DNA of 64,000 nt from Calvatia gigantea. Lineage: Eukaryota > Basidiomycota > Agaricomycetes > Agaricales > Lycoperdaceae. The DNA is taken from assembly GCA_025093985.1 (NCBI GenBank), contig JACAAK010000004.1, positions 1,984,001-2,048,000 on the forward strand, in the 5' to 3' direction. This document shows positions 47,711-59,184 of the stretch, in pieces (positions within the stretch are counted from its first letter, which is position 1; every line of letters starts with the position of its first letter). The notes below the pieces were generated by a model, which searched no databases, was not told the DNA's origin, and worked only from the letters and a program-made list of their open reading frames with translations. The translations under genes and the position numbers were made by a program.

Positions 47711-50575
47711 TTACAAAGGCCATTCAATTTTTTCACCGAAGTTCCAGTGTACGGCTTTCACGGAAGTGTATTCGTCTAAGGCGTAGCTGCCAAGCTCGCG
47801 GCCTAACATTCACCATTAAGTTCTTTTTGTTCATTGCCAGAAAGATTGATGAGGATGGGAGACGGGGGACGTACCGATCCCTGACTGTTTCTTTCCCCCA
47901 AATGGAACGTTGTTACTGAGGAGGTTGTACTGGTTCACCCAGACCTATAATGAGACTCAGGTCAGTTCATCAGCAGATCACGATATATATCACGAGAAGA
48001 TATTTGTACAAATGTGCTTCAAATCACGAATGATAATGATAGTAGTACTTACAGTACCTGCCTCGAGAGCGGATGAAACGCGCATACATTGATTAGCGTC
48101 ATCTATGCCATAAATAAGATGTTATGAGCAATGGCAACAAGACGGATTTCCAGTCCATTACTGGAGTGAACTCCCGCGCCTAGTCCATAGCTCGTTTCAT
48201 TTGCGAGAACGATCGCCTCTTCTTCTGTGGAGAATTTACCCACTGAAAGCACGGGCCCGAATATCTGTAGGCCAAAATCGATGAGAGTCGTGGAGAGTCG
48301 AACCGGAGATAGTCTCAATATACCTCTTCTTTGACCTTGAACTCATCAATCATCAAACTGGATATATCATGGGAACCCACTTACGATCTTCATATCGGGA
48401 CGAATCTCTGTAAAAACTAGTAAAGGACGTTAATTTTGTGCACCGTCTCGGTCCGACAATCCACTCACTCGTTGGATCTATGAAAAAGCCTTTTCCCTCT
48501 CGTCTGATTCCTCCTAGGATAGGTTTTGCCCCTTCTTGTATGCCTGCTTCGATGTAGCCCCACACGCGGTTGTATTGACCTTTGGAGACCTATTCCGGGT
48601 ACGAAGTCAGGATCAACTCAAAATGTGTTCGGACAACCTACCACCGGACCACCAGTAGAATTTTCGTTGAATCCGTCGCCGATGACCGTAGCTTTAACCT
48701 TTGCGACAAGTAACCCAATGAATTTGTCGTAGATGGATTCTTGTACGTATACGCGGGAACCAGCAGTGCAATCTTGTCCGGTGTTGTAACAAATTCCCAG
48801 TGCAGCCCAGTTGGCAGCTAAGACATACCTGTTAGTAAGGCTAAAAGGAAAAGGGCCAAAAGCGCGGCGCTAAGTAAATGAAATCGTAGTCAATCAGAAG
48901 CAAAAGTATCTTCAATTGAGTCCGTGTTTCGTTGGTTGTGGGGGATTGAACGGGTGTGATATTGTGAGGAATTTTGTTGACATCATCCCGGAGACCAGCG
49001 AAGTCACCAGAAAGAAGGAGAGTGTGGGCTTTGTCGGCCGTGTGGGTCCGTATGCGCCGTGTTGCAACATTACGGTGGGATCCCACTCTCACCCTCGGAA
49101 CTCAACAGATCCACACCTTGTAATGTTCCAAAGAAGCGACAGGGTTGAAAGAGAAACGGCTGTTGCCAGAACAATCAATCAATCTCCTACCTTGCTCGAG
49201 ATCCGCTGATTCGAAAACGAGATGGGGCGATTTTCCGCCAAGCTCTAAGGATACCTACAACGATATTAACATAGTTACGGACTCAAGGGACAACAGCCAA
49301 AGCCGCTCACTTTCTTCAGGTTGCTTTTTGCGGCCGCTTCCATGATTTTGCGACCAGTGATGGTGGATCCCGTAAATGCAACCTTGTCAACATCAGGATG
49401 TGCAGCCAAGGCCGCTCCTCCAGTAGGACCGTAGGAAGGCACTGTATTAATGACCCCAGGTGGAAATCTTTGTCGTGCACATTGGCTCAGATATCCACGC
49501 TGCCAATTGTCCGGTGACTTACCCGGCCTCCTTGACAAGTTCGGAGAGTTTCTAAGCAGTCCTGAGCAGCCTGTTTCAATGCATCAAGGGTCAGCGTACC
49601 AGAGCGGTCAAAGGAGTCAGCTCTGATGGTTTCATGACAATCGTACAGCCCACTGCAAGGGCAGGCGCAATTTTCCAGGCCCTGGAGTATCAAGTCATGA
49701 GAAGTAATGACCTAGGGGAGAACGGTCGTCAACAGACCACATGTTGATGGGATAATTCCATGGAATACTAAGAAAATTTTAGATCTGACCGGCGCCCTGC
49801 AAGTGGCGCTCACATCTGCCCACAAACACCAACTGGATCGTGACGCGTGAAAGCTAATTTGGTCTTGTTATCAACTTCAAGTGTCTGTGATGGACACCGA
49901 TCCAAAGGAAATTACAAAAGGAGTGCGATAATGATCCGTGAGCATTGAGCTACAACCTGCCTCCTCATCATCATCTGCCAAATTTACTCACCTGGCCAAT
50001 GATCTTGTCAGCCCAACCAGCGTAATAGCGGAGACATTGGACGGTATCACCGATATCAAAATCCCTGAAAATTTCTCTTTTCAACGAGGTAGCAACGGAC
50101 GGGGAATATAAATAAAGCACCTGGCAATCTTGACAGGTTTCCCATTATTCAGCGACTCTAGTTCGGCGAGATTCTGTGCCTCGCGCTCAATCAAATCAGC
50201 GAGTTTATTGATGAGCCGGGCTCTTTCGAACCCTGTGACGTTCTTGCCCCACGTTGTTTTGAAAGCGTTTCTAGCTGCTCCAACCGCGCGATCGATATCC
50301 TTGGGGGAAGCTGGAAGGGTTTTAGACAGGGGTCTTGTACCTCCTTCACGCAGCCGTACCTGAGGTGACAGAACAAATCGGCTCTTCGGTTGCAGGATTA
50401 ACGACCCTGGGAACACCATGAGATACGGTCTGGTTAGATCCGTGTGATAGAAACGATACTCTATTCTCTCCGAGGAGTCAACCGAGGGAACGAACTCGTT
50501 ATTGATGAAGAGTCCTGTTGGGACAGAAATTTGCTTGTTGAGGGCCGGGATGGTTACAGTAGCAATATGTGCCAT
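47711..50575 (-). CDS. NAD(P)-dependent aldehyde dehydrogenase
   Basis: This oxidises aldehydes to acids. It starts [20 protein letters not shown] at 50575. Exons read [88 protein letters not shown] and [19 protein letters not shown] (general-base Glu). After a 373-base intron (48818-49190), [20 protein letters not shown] gives the catalytic Cys. Later exons have [36 protein letters not shown] text and [20 protein letters not shown]. Stop TAA at 47711-47713. About twelve introns. In-frame upstream ATGs at 50647 and 50665 could add a mitochondrial presequence. Class 1/2 ALDH; the substrate is not decidable. Confidence 0.9.
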
Positions 50576-50997
50576 TCTTGCGGGGGTGGAGTTGTGACGA
50601 GGAAAAGTAGGCACATGAGGGTTTAAGAAGCATCGAAACAGGGACATGTGCACGGACACCGTCATCCGTGGCAAAAGACACCACTCAGGTGGACAGAAAT
50701 TTCAGGAGTCCAATGACGCACACACGACAACCTTCCTGCTATTGGTAATACGACTGACCAAAAGATATCCAGATGGAATTAAAGACAATCGTGTCTTAGG
50801 CCTTTGGCCTTAGGAGCCGTTTGTCTTCGGCGGCGCAAGTGTGGCTGAACAGTGAAGGCTGAAGAGCAAATGCGTGACTTGTGGGACATGTGATCGAGTT
50901 GCGACGACATATTCCGATGCCTCCCGACGTCGGTTAGCAGTGTAGCACAGACCAACATCTCCTTCCACCGACACCTCTCATTTTTATCCCTCCATTC
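50576..50997. promoter_or_regulatory. Divergent promoter region, ALDH / COX8
   Basis: 422 bases between head-to-head starts. The part next to the ALDH gene (50576-50665) stays open in the ALDH frame and may be coding in a longer isoform. No TATA box is evident. A short palindrome AGGCCTTTGGCCT lies near 50798-50810. Confidence 0.45.
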
Positions 50998-51351
50998 ATG
51001 TCGCTGGCTCTCATTGCTCGTACTTCCGCTCGCCGGGTTATTGCACGCGGGCGTTCGCTTCACACTACCTCCCCCCTCCGTGATGCACATGGCCACTACC
51101 ATGTACGCTTTTTCTCCGACTACATACGACACAGGGGTTTACTGAGGTGTCTCTAGCATTTTCCTTTTGCTTTCCCTACCAAAGACAACAAGGGAATTTT
51201 TGCCCTGAAACTTGGTGCTGTTCTTCTTAGTGGATTTTCTATCCCCTTCGCTGCATCCTATCGGCAGTTGTACGTGAATACCCATCCTCGTGTCCATCCT
51301 CACCTGCTAACTTATTCTTGGGTCCTGTGTAGGAAGAAGTCCCGTGGTTAA
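50998..51351 (+). CDS. COX8: Cytochrome c oxidase subunit VIIc (yeast Cox8)
   Basis: This small single-span subunit of mitochondrial complex IV is made as a precursor. It starts MSLALIARTSARRVIARGRS at 50998, an Arg/Ser-rich mitochondrial presequence. The mature part after an intron reads HFPFAFPTKDNKGIFALKLG and AVLLSGFSIPFAASYRQL, the family membrane helix. A last intron leads to a tiny exon, KKSRG plus TAA at 51349-51351. About 80 residues in total, matching family size. It is divergent from the ALDH, which may share a mitochondrial role. Confidence 0.92.
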
Positions 51352-51842
51352 GGTAGTGACCCAAATATACCATACTATAGAGCAACTTTCACGAGCACCA
51401 ACCGATAATAAATATCCATTGTTCGAGCACCGTTCCCTTGAGGCTAGCTTTTTTTAACCTTTCCTACTGAATTATTTCGTTGATGATGTTCCGGCTGACC
51501 ACCGGACGCTTTTCTCCCTCTTCCTGGCGAGTGATGTTTTGGTACGCCCCGCGCCTGGCCTATGCACGGGCTCCTCAAAGCTAGCGCACCCAAGTTACCC
51601 TTCATCCCTTAGCATTGCCTGGCGCTGACTCTATGAAATGACCTGGAATGTGGGACGACCCATTCGGAAATATATCCATTTAAGATATGGGATACACGAA
51701 GAAACTTTCCTATCTAGCATCGTCACCTTCAGCTTCAGTACTTAGACGCACCAGGAAAATGAATCAAAATCAACTTCCGTCTCATTTATCGTTCCAAACC
51801 CATCTGATGGAGGTTAGAAGCTCCAAGAGGCAGGTGCGACGC
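51352..51842. other. Convergent 3-prime region, COX8 / Dicer
   Basis: 491 bases with no supported gene. The plus-strand frame 51687-51878 has no recognised content. I looked here for a Dicer C-terminal dsRNA-binding domain and saw none. Confidence 0.4.
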
Positions 51843-54800
51843 CTATGGAGTAATGTACTTCTCATAAAACGGTTGTAGTATGTTATTAAAGATGGCTTCA
51901 ACGCCGGTTTGGGAGAAATTATCTGAAATGAAAACAGCACCGATCATGGATTCGACAACATCTGAAAGTGCCTGTCGGAGCCGAGGGCACGGCGTGGGGT
52001 TAGCGAGGACTTGTCCCGCCTGCACGAATGCCACGCACCTTGGGTGCGCCAAGATCCTTCCAGTACCGTCCGATTGGTTTCCCTTCCTTTCGAGCTTGAA
52101 TATATTGCGTATCTTGCTGGATGGTCAGAGCTTTCTCGTAGTCCTGAGTGGCTCGTCCCAGTTGTTGGGTCGTGTTAATGAATTTGTGCAGACCAGACCA
52201 GACGCATATTGCTGCGAGGGTAGAGTTTGATACCATTACGCTCTTTGTTCGCAGTTTTATAAATGAACACCGGACTCTACTCAATCGAGAAGTGTTGACG
52301 CACCTTTGATAGACTGAGATCACCTGGTGATGCCTGTTGATGCCTATCATATAAATAACGAACAACCACTACCAGGGCCGTGAGGACCACATTGAGACGT
52401 AAAAAGGGATAATTTAGAACTTACAGAAGTCCAGAACTGCATCGCCGATGAATTCGAGGCGCTGGTGGTTCTTCATCTCCATGTTGTTGGATGTTGTGTG
52501 GGTCTGCCAATTTACCGTCATCACACGGTTCATAGAAATGTGATATCTTACCAGTGCCAATGTGAGGAGATGAGGGTTACGGAATGTGTGGCCAATAAGT
52601 TGTTCAACAGACTCCACCACAGAAACTTCGAGGCTGCCCGCAACGTTAAGATGAGGCACACCAGCCTTGAGGTCAAAGTCGGACCATTCTTCTATTTCAA
52701 TAAATGGAATCGTCAACGCCTTGGTGGCCCTGAGAGCAGCCTCACGTCCTCCTGAGATGTATGCCGCGCCTATTATGGCTTCCGCGACGTCGGCAATAGT
52801 CTAGGGAGGCTTAATTGGGAACCTTGTTACATGTACGATCACAAGACCGACCTTACTTGCAATTGGAGAATAAGCCGCATTTTTCTTGGGTCGCTCCTTC
52901 TGATTCTTGGAACGGTTTGCTGGTGGGCCCTTAGATGATGAGCCGGCAACAGGTTGCCCAGGAGGCGCGGTTTGAGGTTGGGCAACGCTGCTCCGCAGCC
53001 TGCTTTCTCCATCCACAGGAGCTTGCTTTTTCTGAACGTTACCTACTTTCATTCCAGGTGGAATCCACACCTTGATATTGAATGGTTTCAACTGGATATA
53101 TCCGGGGAGGCCAACTCGGGTCGCGGCACGGCATAATTGTTGGTTGCTGATGTACATCTGCCTTGCTGTGTGCAACTCGCCCTCAGCGCCATCGGGGTCT
53201 TGAACGAATACGTAGATGCTAGAAAGATATTTGAGGAAGGCATCTCCTGAATAAGGGTCAAATTAAACATTTGGTGTGTGTTTTCAGACCATACCGAGAA
53301 GTTCCAGCCTTTCATAGTCATAATCATTTTCTGCCAGAGGGGAGGCTGTCGCCATCACGAGCAACTCATCTTTGACACAGTGGCTTAGGACCTTTGCGCT
53401 CAATTGTTTAACAAGAAGAAATTCATCGATCCTTCGCATGATTGAGGGAAGAAGGGAGCCCATTCGCAAGGTACTGCCGAAAGAAAAAAAGAAAAGAAGA
53501 TTGGCCCTAGAACTGCACACAACGTGAATATTTGACAAACCTTGCCGGGATTGTTAACTTGCGACTAAACTCAGGAATTAGCACTGCAGGAAGCGGTATT
53601 AAATCACGGTTGACCAGGCATCATTACGGAGCTGTGAAACTCACGTTGCATCACCTTTTCAGGTTCTTCGACATGGGACGGTATTCGCAGATTGAGACAA
53701 TTTGTTGCCGCAGGCATCCGTGTTACCTCCAGTATTGGCTGGTTCGGATCGTTAAGGCCTTCAAAATTCTTCCTACGACTGTGGCACTGCTCCAATAGTG
53801 TCTTTCCTCCTTGCAAAAACCGCTCATCGTTTGCGAACGCGGCGTGCTTTAAAAGGGAGTATCCTAATGGCTTGTCATCAACCTCACTCAACGGCGTCAT
53901 GTCGGCCCTGATACGGTTTATCTCGCACCGATGGGTAAACTCCACCGTACGGTCTTGGACCACAGCGTCTTCCAAGTCACTCTCGAGACGCACTGGGCTT
54001 GCTAAAGGAACCGCCCAAGTTCGTGACGCGAGGGCAATGGTATTCCAATTAATGTCTCCCAGAATGGTTGAAAGTGAGGGTGCCTGATCGGTCTCTATAG
54101 GTGGTCTCCATTTCCTTCGGAGAGGGACGAAAAAGTATCCCGTCTCTTGCGGCGCTGACGACTCAAACGGCTTGTTCATGATGATGCGGCAAAATTTGAC
54201 AGTGAATTTGTGAACCAGTTCCAAGCGTTCAGGGTCAAGCTCGAGGGGAGCCGCCCTACGGAACTGTAGTGCAATAGGACTACCGAAATTGGAGACCGCA
54301 AAATTCGGAAGATCAGGTAAGGGTGCCCAGGTCAGGATGCATATGGGTGCGCGCTCATCAAGGTCAGATCCGGGGGAGGTTGTCAGAACAACATACGGAT
54401 ATAGGAAATGAGGGAGAGTTGGATTAGAAATGGAATTCAGCCAGAACTCTGGGGAGATCGGAACATAGGACTGTTCGTGAATGCGATCAAGTCGAGCATC
54501 TGGGACATCATCCTGAAGCCCGTCATTTCTGGCCTGGTTGAGGGGTAAAATCGCCGAATCTAGTTGGGCAAAGTGCTGGAGCTGTCGGCAAGCAGCATAA
54601 CAGACCTCCCGCCGAGCCAGAGATTTAGAAGGAGCTGCAGGACCAGACAGTCCGTCAACCGAGGTGCCAGGCAATCTAATCGTACAGCGCCATTTATCGT
54701 GGATAACACATTCGGAGGGTTCGTAGTTGAACAAAGGTTTGTTCCCGGGGATGCTCCCCTGCATAGCCGCCTGCACGGTGAAGCAGAGGAAAACTTTCGT

Positions 54801-56848
54801 TGCTTGATGTTTGTGTAGGCGACTTCCAGCTACAGGATCTTGAATAAACTCGGTATCTTCATCTTCGCTATCCGAATTATACGGAACATTGGTTTCTCTT
54901 AAGGGTCGTGGAGGGATTGCACCACAGGCGTCATACTTTATTGCATCAGCCCATCGGAGCATATCCGTATTCGAAGGTGGTTCGAGACAAAGCGTGGCGA
55001 TGGGCGCTGTTTTGGTGTTCTATCATATAGATCAAATGACTTTCGTTTCGATTCGCACAACTGCGAGCATAAGCCCGAGATACCTGGCTCTCGAAGACGT
55101 CAAACCTGTGGAACACGAAGCCATTGAATCAACATCATCAACAGGAGAAAGGTGATACTCACGATATGACGACCGGGACTTCGGGAAGGCCAATATCTTC
55201 GAAAGATTTTGTCGCGACCATCAAGTTGTATTGTCCGGAAACGAATTGGTGGGATAAGGTTTCCTGGAGGGGTTATCAGTACGTGGTGTCACAAAAGCGG
55301 CATGATTTACCAAGGTATTGTGATCCGACGAGAGGCGGTGATCCGTTATTGCTACAGGACGAAGAAATTGCAGGCGCGGCATCAAATTGTGAATCAAAGC
55401 AACCAGCAGTTGAGCGATAATCCGTCTCTGTACTGTGCTCCATAAGCCAGCATCAAGGTGGGTATTCCTTAAACAGAACACATACCAAACACAATGCCAC
55501 GGAACTTGTCTCCATATGTCTGATAACTCTCCAGGACCTGGACAAGGCGAAAGAACTTATGGCTAACATTCATATTCCGCGAAGTGATGTCGAGATTTGG
55601 TAATTTGAAAGGCCAGTGTCTGATTATCTCGCACGCCAGAATATATCCGTCACTCGGAACTCTCCCCTTATTGGAGTCAATGGACACGAGGGCTTCCCGC
55701 CAGACGAGGTCAGCAGCACAAGGACCCAACTCGTGTAAGGCCAAATCCGCGTTGCGGAAGTAACGATCGAGGTGGACAGATCTTAGGTCGCATTCCCGTA
55801 ACTTCTGACATAAAAGAGTCTCCTGCACGTTCTCCAACGGGTCGTAAGTTATTACAAGTTCCATCGGGTACTCTTGGAGTGCGGTTATATCGGCCCCGGG
55901 ATAAGTGGTTCCGAACAATACAGCAGCAAAGGCTGCCTTCAGCTCGATAATATCAGAGTGAGAGAATAGATCAAGTTGGGTGGTTGGAATCAATACAAGG
56001 ATGCGGGGTCGAGGAAAAGATGCAGCAGGAGAGCAGCAGTCGACCATAATCTTGAAAAGGGATAGGTTCTCTTTTTTTTTGAGGGCGGAGGCGTCGCATA
56101 CAACAAGGGCAGAAATCTGAGTCGTGGATAGGGAGCCACGCGACAGCATCTCCAGAAAAGCCTACAAAAAATCAGTGCCCGCTTCGTGGTTTCGGAAGTA
56201 AAACAAATACTTGAGAGGAAGCGAAAAGGACGCCCTTCCCGGTATTGTCAACCGGATCGAACTCGGTTACCATACGCTCTTTTCCAAAAGCTGAATAGAC
56301 CTTCGAAGTTGACCAAACACTTTTGGCTCGATCCCGGTAGCCTTCCATAACGGCGGTACCACTACTTTGTACTCAGCAGGAGCGCTTGAACAAAGATTGA
56401 ATTGCTCACTTTACGACCACGACGCACAGCGAACCATGCAAACTCCCCTCCTTGCAGGTCCAGGGCAAAAAGCTCTCAATGACTTGGGTGACAACTATAC
56501 AGAAGGTGAGCACTGAAAAATGGTATCCAAGAGGGCTTACATTGGGGCGAACAGATTGCAATAGCTGGGTTTCAAATAAATCGGTGAACGCTCCTCCCTT
56601 GGATGAATGAGAGGCGCACTATTACTGCATTTTGCGCTCTCTACCACGTCTTTCCCCAGCTCCTGGCGAGTGGTACCGGGGCTCCCTAGGATCGTACGTT
56701 CCTCTTTGTGGTGTGGCATGGGTCGCGGACTTATCTTCGAAATCTTGGCCGGGGGCTCGACATCGAGGGCATCTACTGGGTCATCATTTCTTTGGCGTTT
56801 GGATGTTGAACCCGGGAATGTGTTCTGCACATCCCGGTCACTAATCAT
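51843..56848 (-). CDS. Dicer-like ribonuclease with degenerate helicase domain
   Basis: This RNA-silencing endonuclease cuts long dsRNA. The proposed start is MISDRDVQNTFPGST at 56848, followed by a basic disordered leader. The helicase-like part includes FAPIVTQVIESFLPWTC, CVVVVNSGTAVMEGYRDRA, PVDNTGKGVLFASSQ, ISALVVCDASALKKKENLSL, FVSGQYNLMVATKSFEDIGL and FDVFESQVSRAYARSCANRN. The dimerisation domain lies at 54580-54960 (KWRCTIRLPGTSVDGLSGPA) and a PAZ-like part near 53900-54300. RNase IIIa: DYDYERLELLG-DAFLKY and IADVAEAIIGAAYISGG. RNase IIIb: HQRLEFIGDAVLDF and LSDVVESMIGAVFIS. All catalytic Glu/Asp positions are present in both. It stops at 51843, just after RNase IIIb, with no dsRNA-binding domain. 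I estimate 1,400-1,450 residues. The first 600 bases of the model are the least certain. Confidence 0.87.
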
Positions 56849-57383
56849 TATAAAGGTTCAAGTTCGGAGGAGCCTGGATTTGATGGACTATGGAATTTCT
56901 GTAGGTGTTTGGTTTGCATGAGAAATCTTGGTTTTCAGAAAGCACGTTGGTCACCTTTTATGACCACAGAGTGCGTTCAGGTTGAAGAAGGTTGGTGGCC
57001 AATTCGCGTGCGAGGGTGGACTTGCCAAGTTATCACTTGAAGCTTGAAGCTTGAAGCCTTGGGCGGCTGTTCCACTTCGAGGCTTGGGGTGGTGACATAA
57101 TTAGCTTCCTCTACCACAGCCATGGTTGTCAATCTACTCTTCTTATTCATCTCGCCACCCTCGCTTTCATCAAACTTATTCAGCATTTATTGCTTCTCCT
57201 ACTCCTATTGGCAGCAATGAACAACGCTGCACTTGTTTTTGCACTCGGTCGGGCTTTGGATTCAGATGCGACGTCCCCAGAACCACCACCAAGGAACCCA
57301 CGACCTTCAGAGTTATGTTTGCCAGAACGACTACCGACTATGAGTACGTAGACCCGATTCCTTCCATATAGTCACATGTAGAA
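56849..57383. promoter_or_regulatory. Divergent region, Dicer / ankyrin-like gene
   Basis: 535 bases between head-to-head starts. A direct repeat of GCTTGAA (three copies) lies at about 57039-57058. No TATA box is evident. A minus-strand frame at 56977-57186 has no recognised content. Confidence 0.4.
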
Positions 57384-58814
57384 ATGTCTCAAGGTATCCT
57401 GCAGCGCGAAGCACTCAACCTGGCCCCTACAGCATACCTAAAAAGCCTCCGACGAAGTCCTTCACTCTCCTCCTCTTCTTCCTCGAGCCGGGAAGGCCCT
57501 GCTGAACCTACCACTCCAGACACTCCCACTCGCGACCGTAAATTGAGCATCAGTTCCGTTGTCTCCGCTGCATCGGTCAAATCCGCTTTAAGCAGCTTCT
57601 TGAAGCCCACCTCGCCAAAAGTGTCTTTCAGTCCAAGCGACCAGATGCACAAGCAAACCGAGGTAGGTCAAAAATTGTGTTAAACCAACAGTGTTCCCGC
57701 CACACCTAACCAGCCATTTGAAGTCTTGCGGGCAGTAGAACAACACGATATCACCTTTCTCATGCAGCTCCGGGACAAAGCATTTCATGTAAGTCGAGTT
57801 GGGCCTTCAGTACCTAAGCAGGACCCTACCATTCATTGTGTAGCTTTTACTTCGCAATTCGGGCAATACTACACCTCTAGTACACGCCATCCGGCTTGGA
57901 CACAAAGACGTTGCCGTTGTCTTGCTAGGTGCCTTTTCTCGATGGATCAATCACTTGGAGGATGAGGATATGGCGAAACCCGCAACTATTACATTATTGA
58001 AGGCTGTCCGTAAGTAAATTCTGCCCTTGGTGCACTCACAAATGAATGAAGTCCCCTTTAGGCACAAATCTTAAACTCGCAATAGACGAAGGCCTGGCGA
58101 AGCATCAGAGCGACCTTATATCATCCTTCATGCAGACCTTGATCATGAGTGAAGGCGACAAGTGGGTCTGGACACAAGTGAACACGATTTCTCGAGCTTT
58201 GAATGCTGGACCAGAAGGACAGCCAGTTGCTCTGGCCGGGTCGACGGTTCGATCTTTTGCCACCAAGCGTCTTGGCAAGGCGGACCTCATAGCTTCCCTT
58301 GAAGATTAGTACGTTCGCCAAGGCACCTGCTTGTATCATTACTGAAAATGGGGTGACGGACCTAACCAGCAGTCGCGAATGCCACTGCGTAAGTGTGAGA
58401 CTACTCTTTCGATAAAAGCTGACAAGTAATGCAGAGATCTGTTGATGATGAGCGCTTGGTCAAATGTCCTAACACATATCGATGGAGACAACATTCCAGT
58501 TCAGTTTTCTTTTCGATTCTATGTAGCACCCCATGCTCAGCGCGCTTTTGCAGTCGTATTATTTTGCTCGCGACTTGCGAGTATATCACGCGTTTCAGGA
58601 TCGCCTTGATAAACACAAGAATGATATCAGACGCATACCACATAAACAACTGAAATGGCAACTCCGAATGCTATCCTGCCGTGATAGAAGGTCGGTCAAT
58701 AACGTTCAGAGTATGCTCTTTTTTCTTTGACCATATACCCACCAAATCTCGCTCACCTTCTCCGAGGCAAAGGTCGAACTATTAGCCGGTCAACTTGACA
58801 AGGAAGCGGCATGA
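57384..58814 (+). CDS. Ankyrin-like fungal protein of unknown function
   Basis: It starts MSQGILQREALNLAPTAYLK at 57384, followed by a Ser-rich disordered leader with SPSLSSSSSSSREGPAEP. After an intron, PFEVLRAVEQHDITFLMQLR and, next exon, TTPLVHAIRLGHKDVAVVLL and LGAFSRWINHLEDEDM resemble ankyrin repeats. The rest is helical: LKLAIDEGLAKHQSDLISSF, MQTLIMSEGDKWVWTQVNTI, STVRSFATKRLGKADLIASL and YYFARDLRVYHAFQDRLDKH. It ends LLAGQLDKEAA, TGA 58812-58814. About seven introns, edges approximate after 58310. I know similar sequences from mushroom genomes but no function. The ankyrin call is by pattern only. Confidence 0.7.
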
Positions 58815-59184
58815 GTTGTCTCATTTGGTTTCTACTTGTCTCTTCCTTTCCTGCTCTTTGTCCCCCATTCTGCTCGTAAAAGGTGCCAACCTGGACCAAG
58901 CTTTCACCCAGAAAATGGCGTATCATTGAGCAGAGATTAAATGCCCACAGCTCCTTGTTGGATCACCTTTGGTATTCATGTCTGCCGAGTAGACGTTGAA
59001 TACGTGCTTCCATCACTACTCTGGCGGTTCAATGATACTGCGTGATCACGCAAAGGTGGGACCTCACTTCGAGGTTACATTGTTTTAAAGGATGGACAGT
59101 ATGTGGCATTAGAATAATGTGGGACTGTACTGTCTAAATGAATCAAATGTGAATCAAATGTGAACCGAGTACAAAAAAACAGGA
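58815..59184. other. Convergent 3-prime region
   Basis: 370 bases with no gene. A direct duplication of GTGAATCAAAT (about 59139-59160) sits close to the 3-prime end of the minus-strand neighbour. Confidence 0.4.

Noticed and set aside
48841..49209. Open frames on both strands inside the ALDH gene
   Set aside because: They fall in the 373-base intron and match no known family; phase on either side supports the intron.
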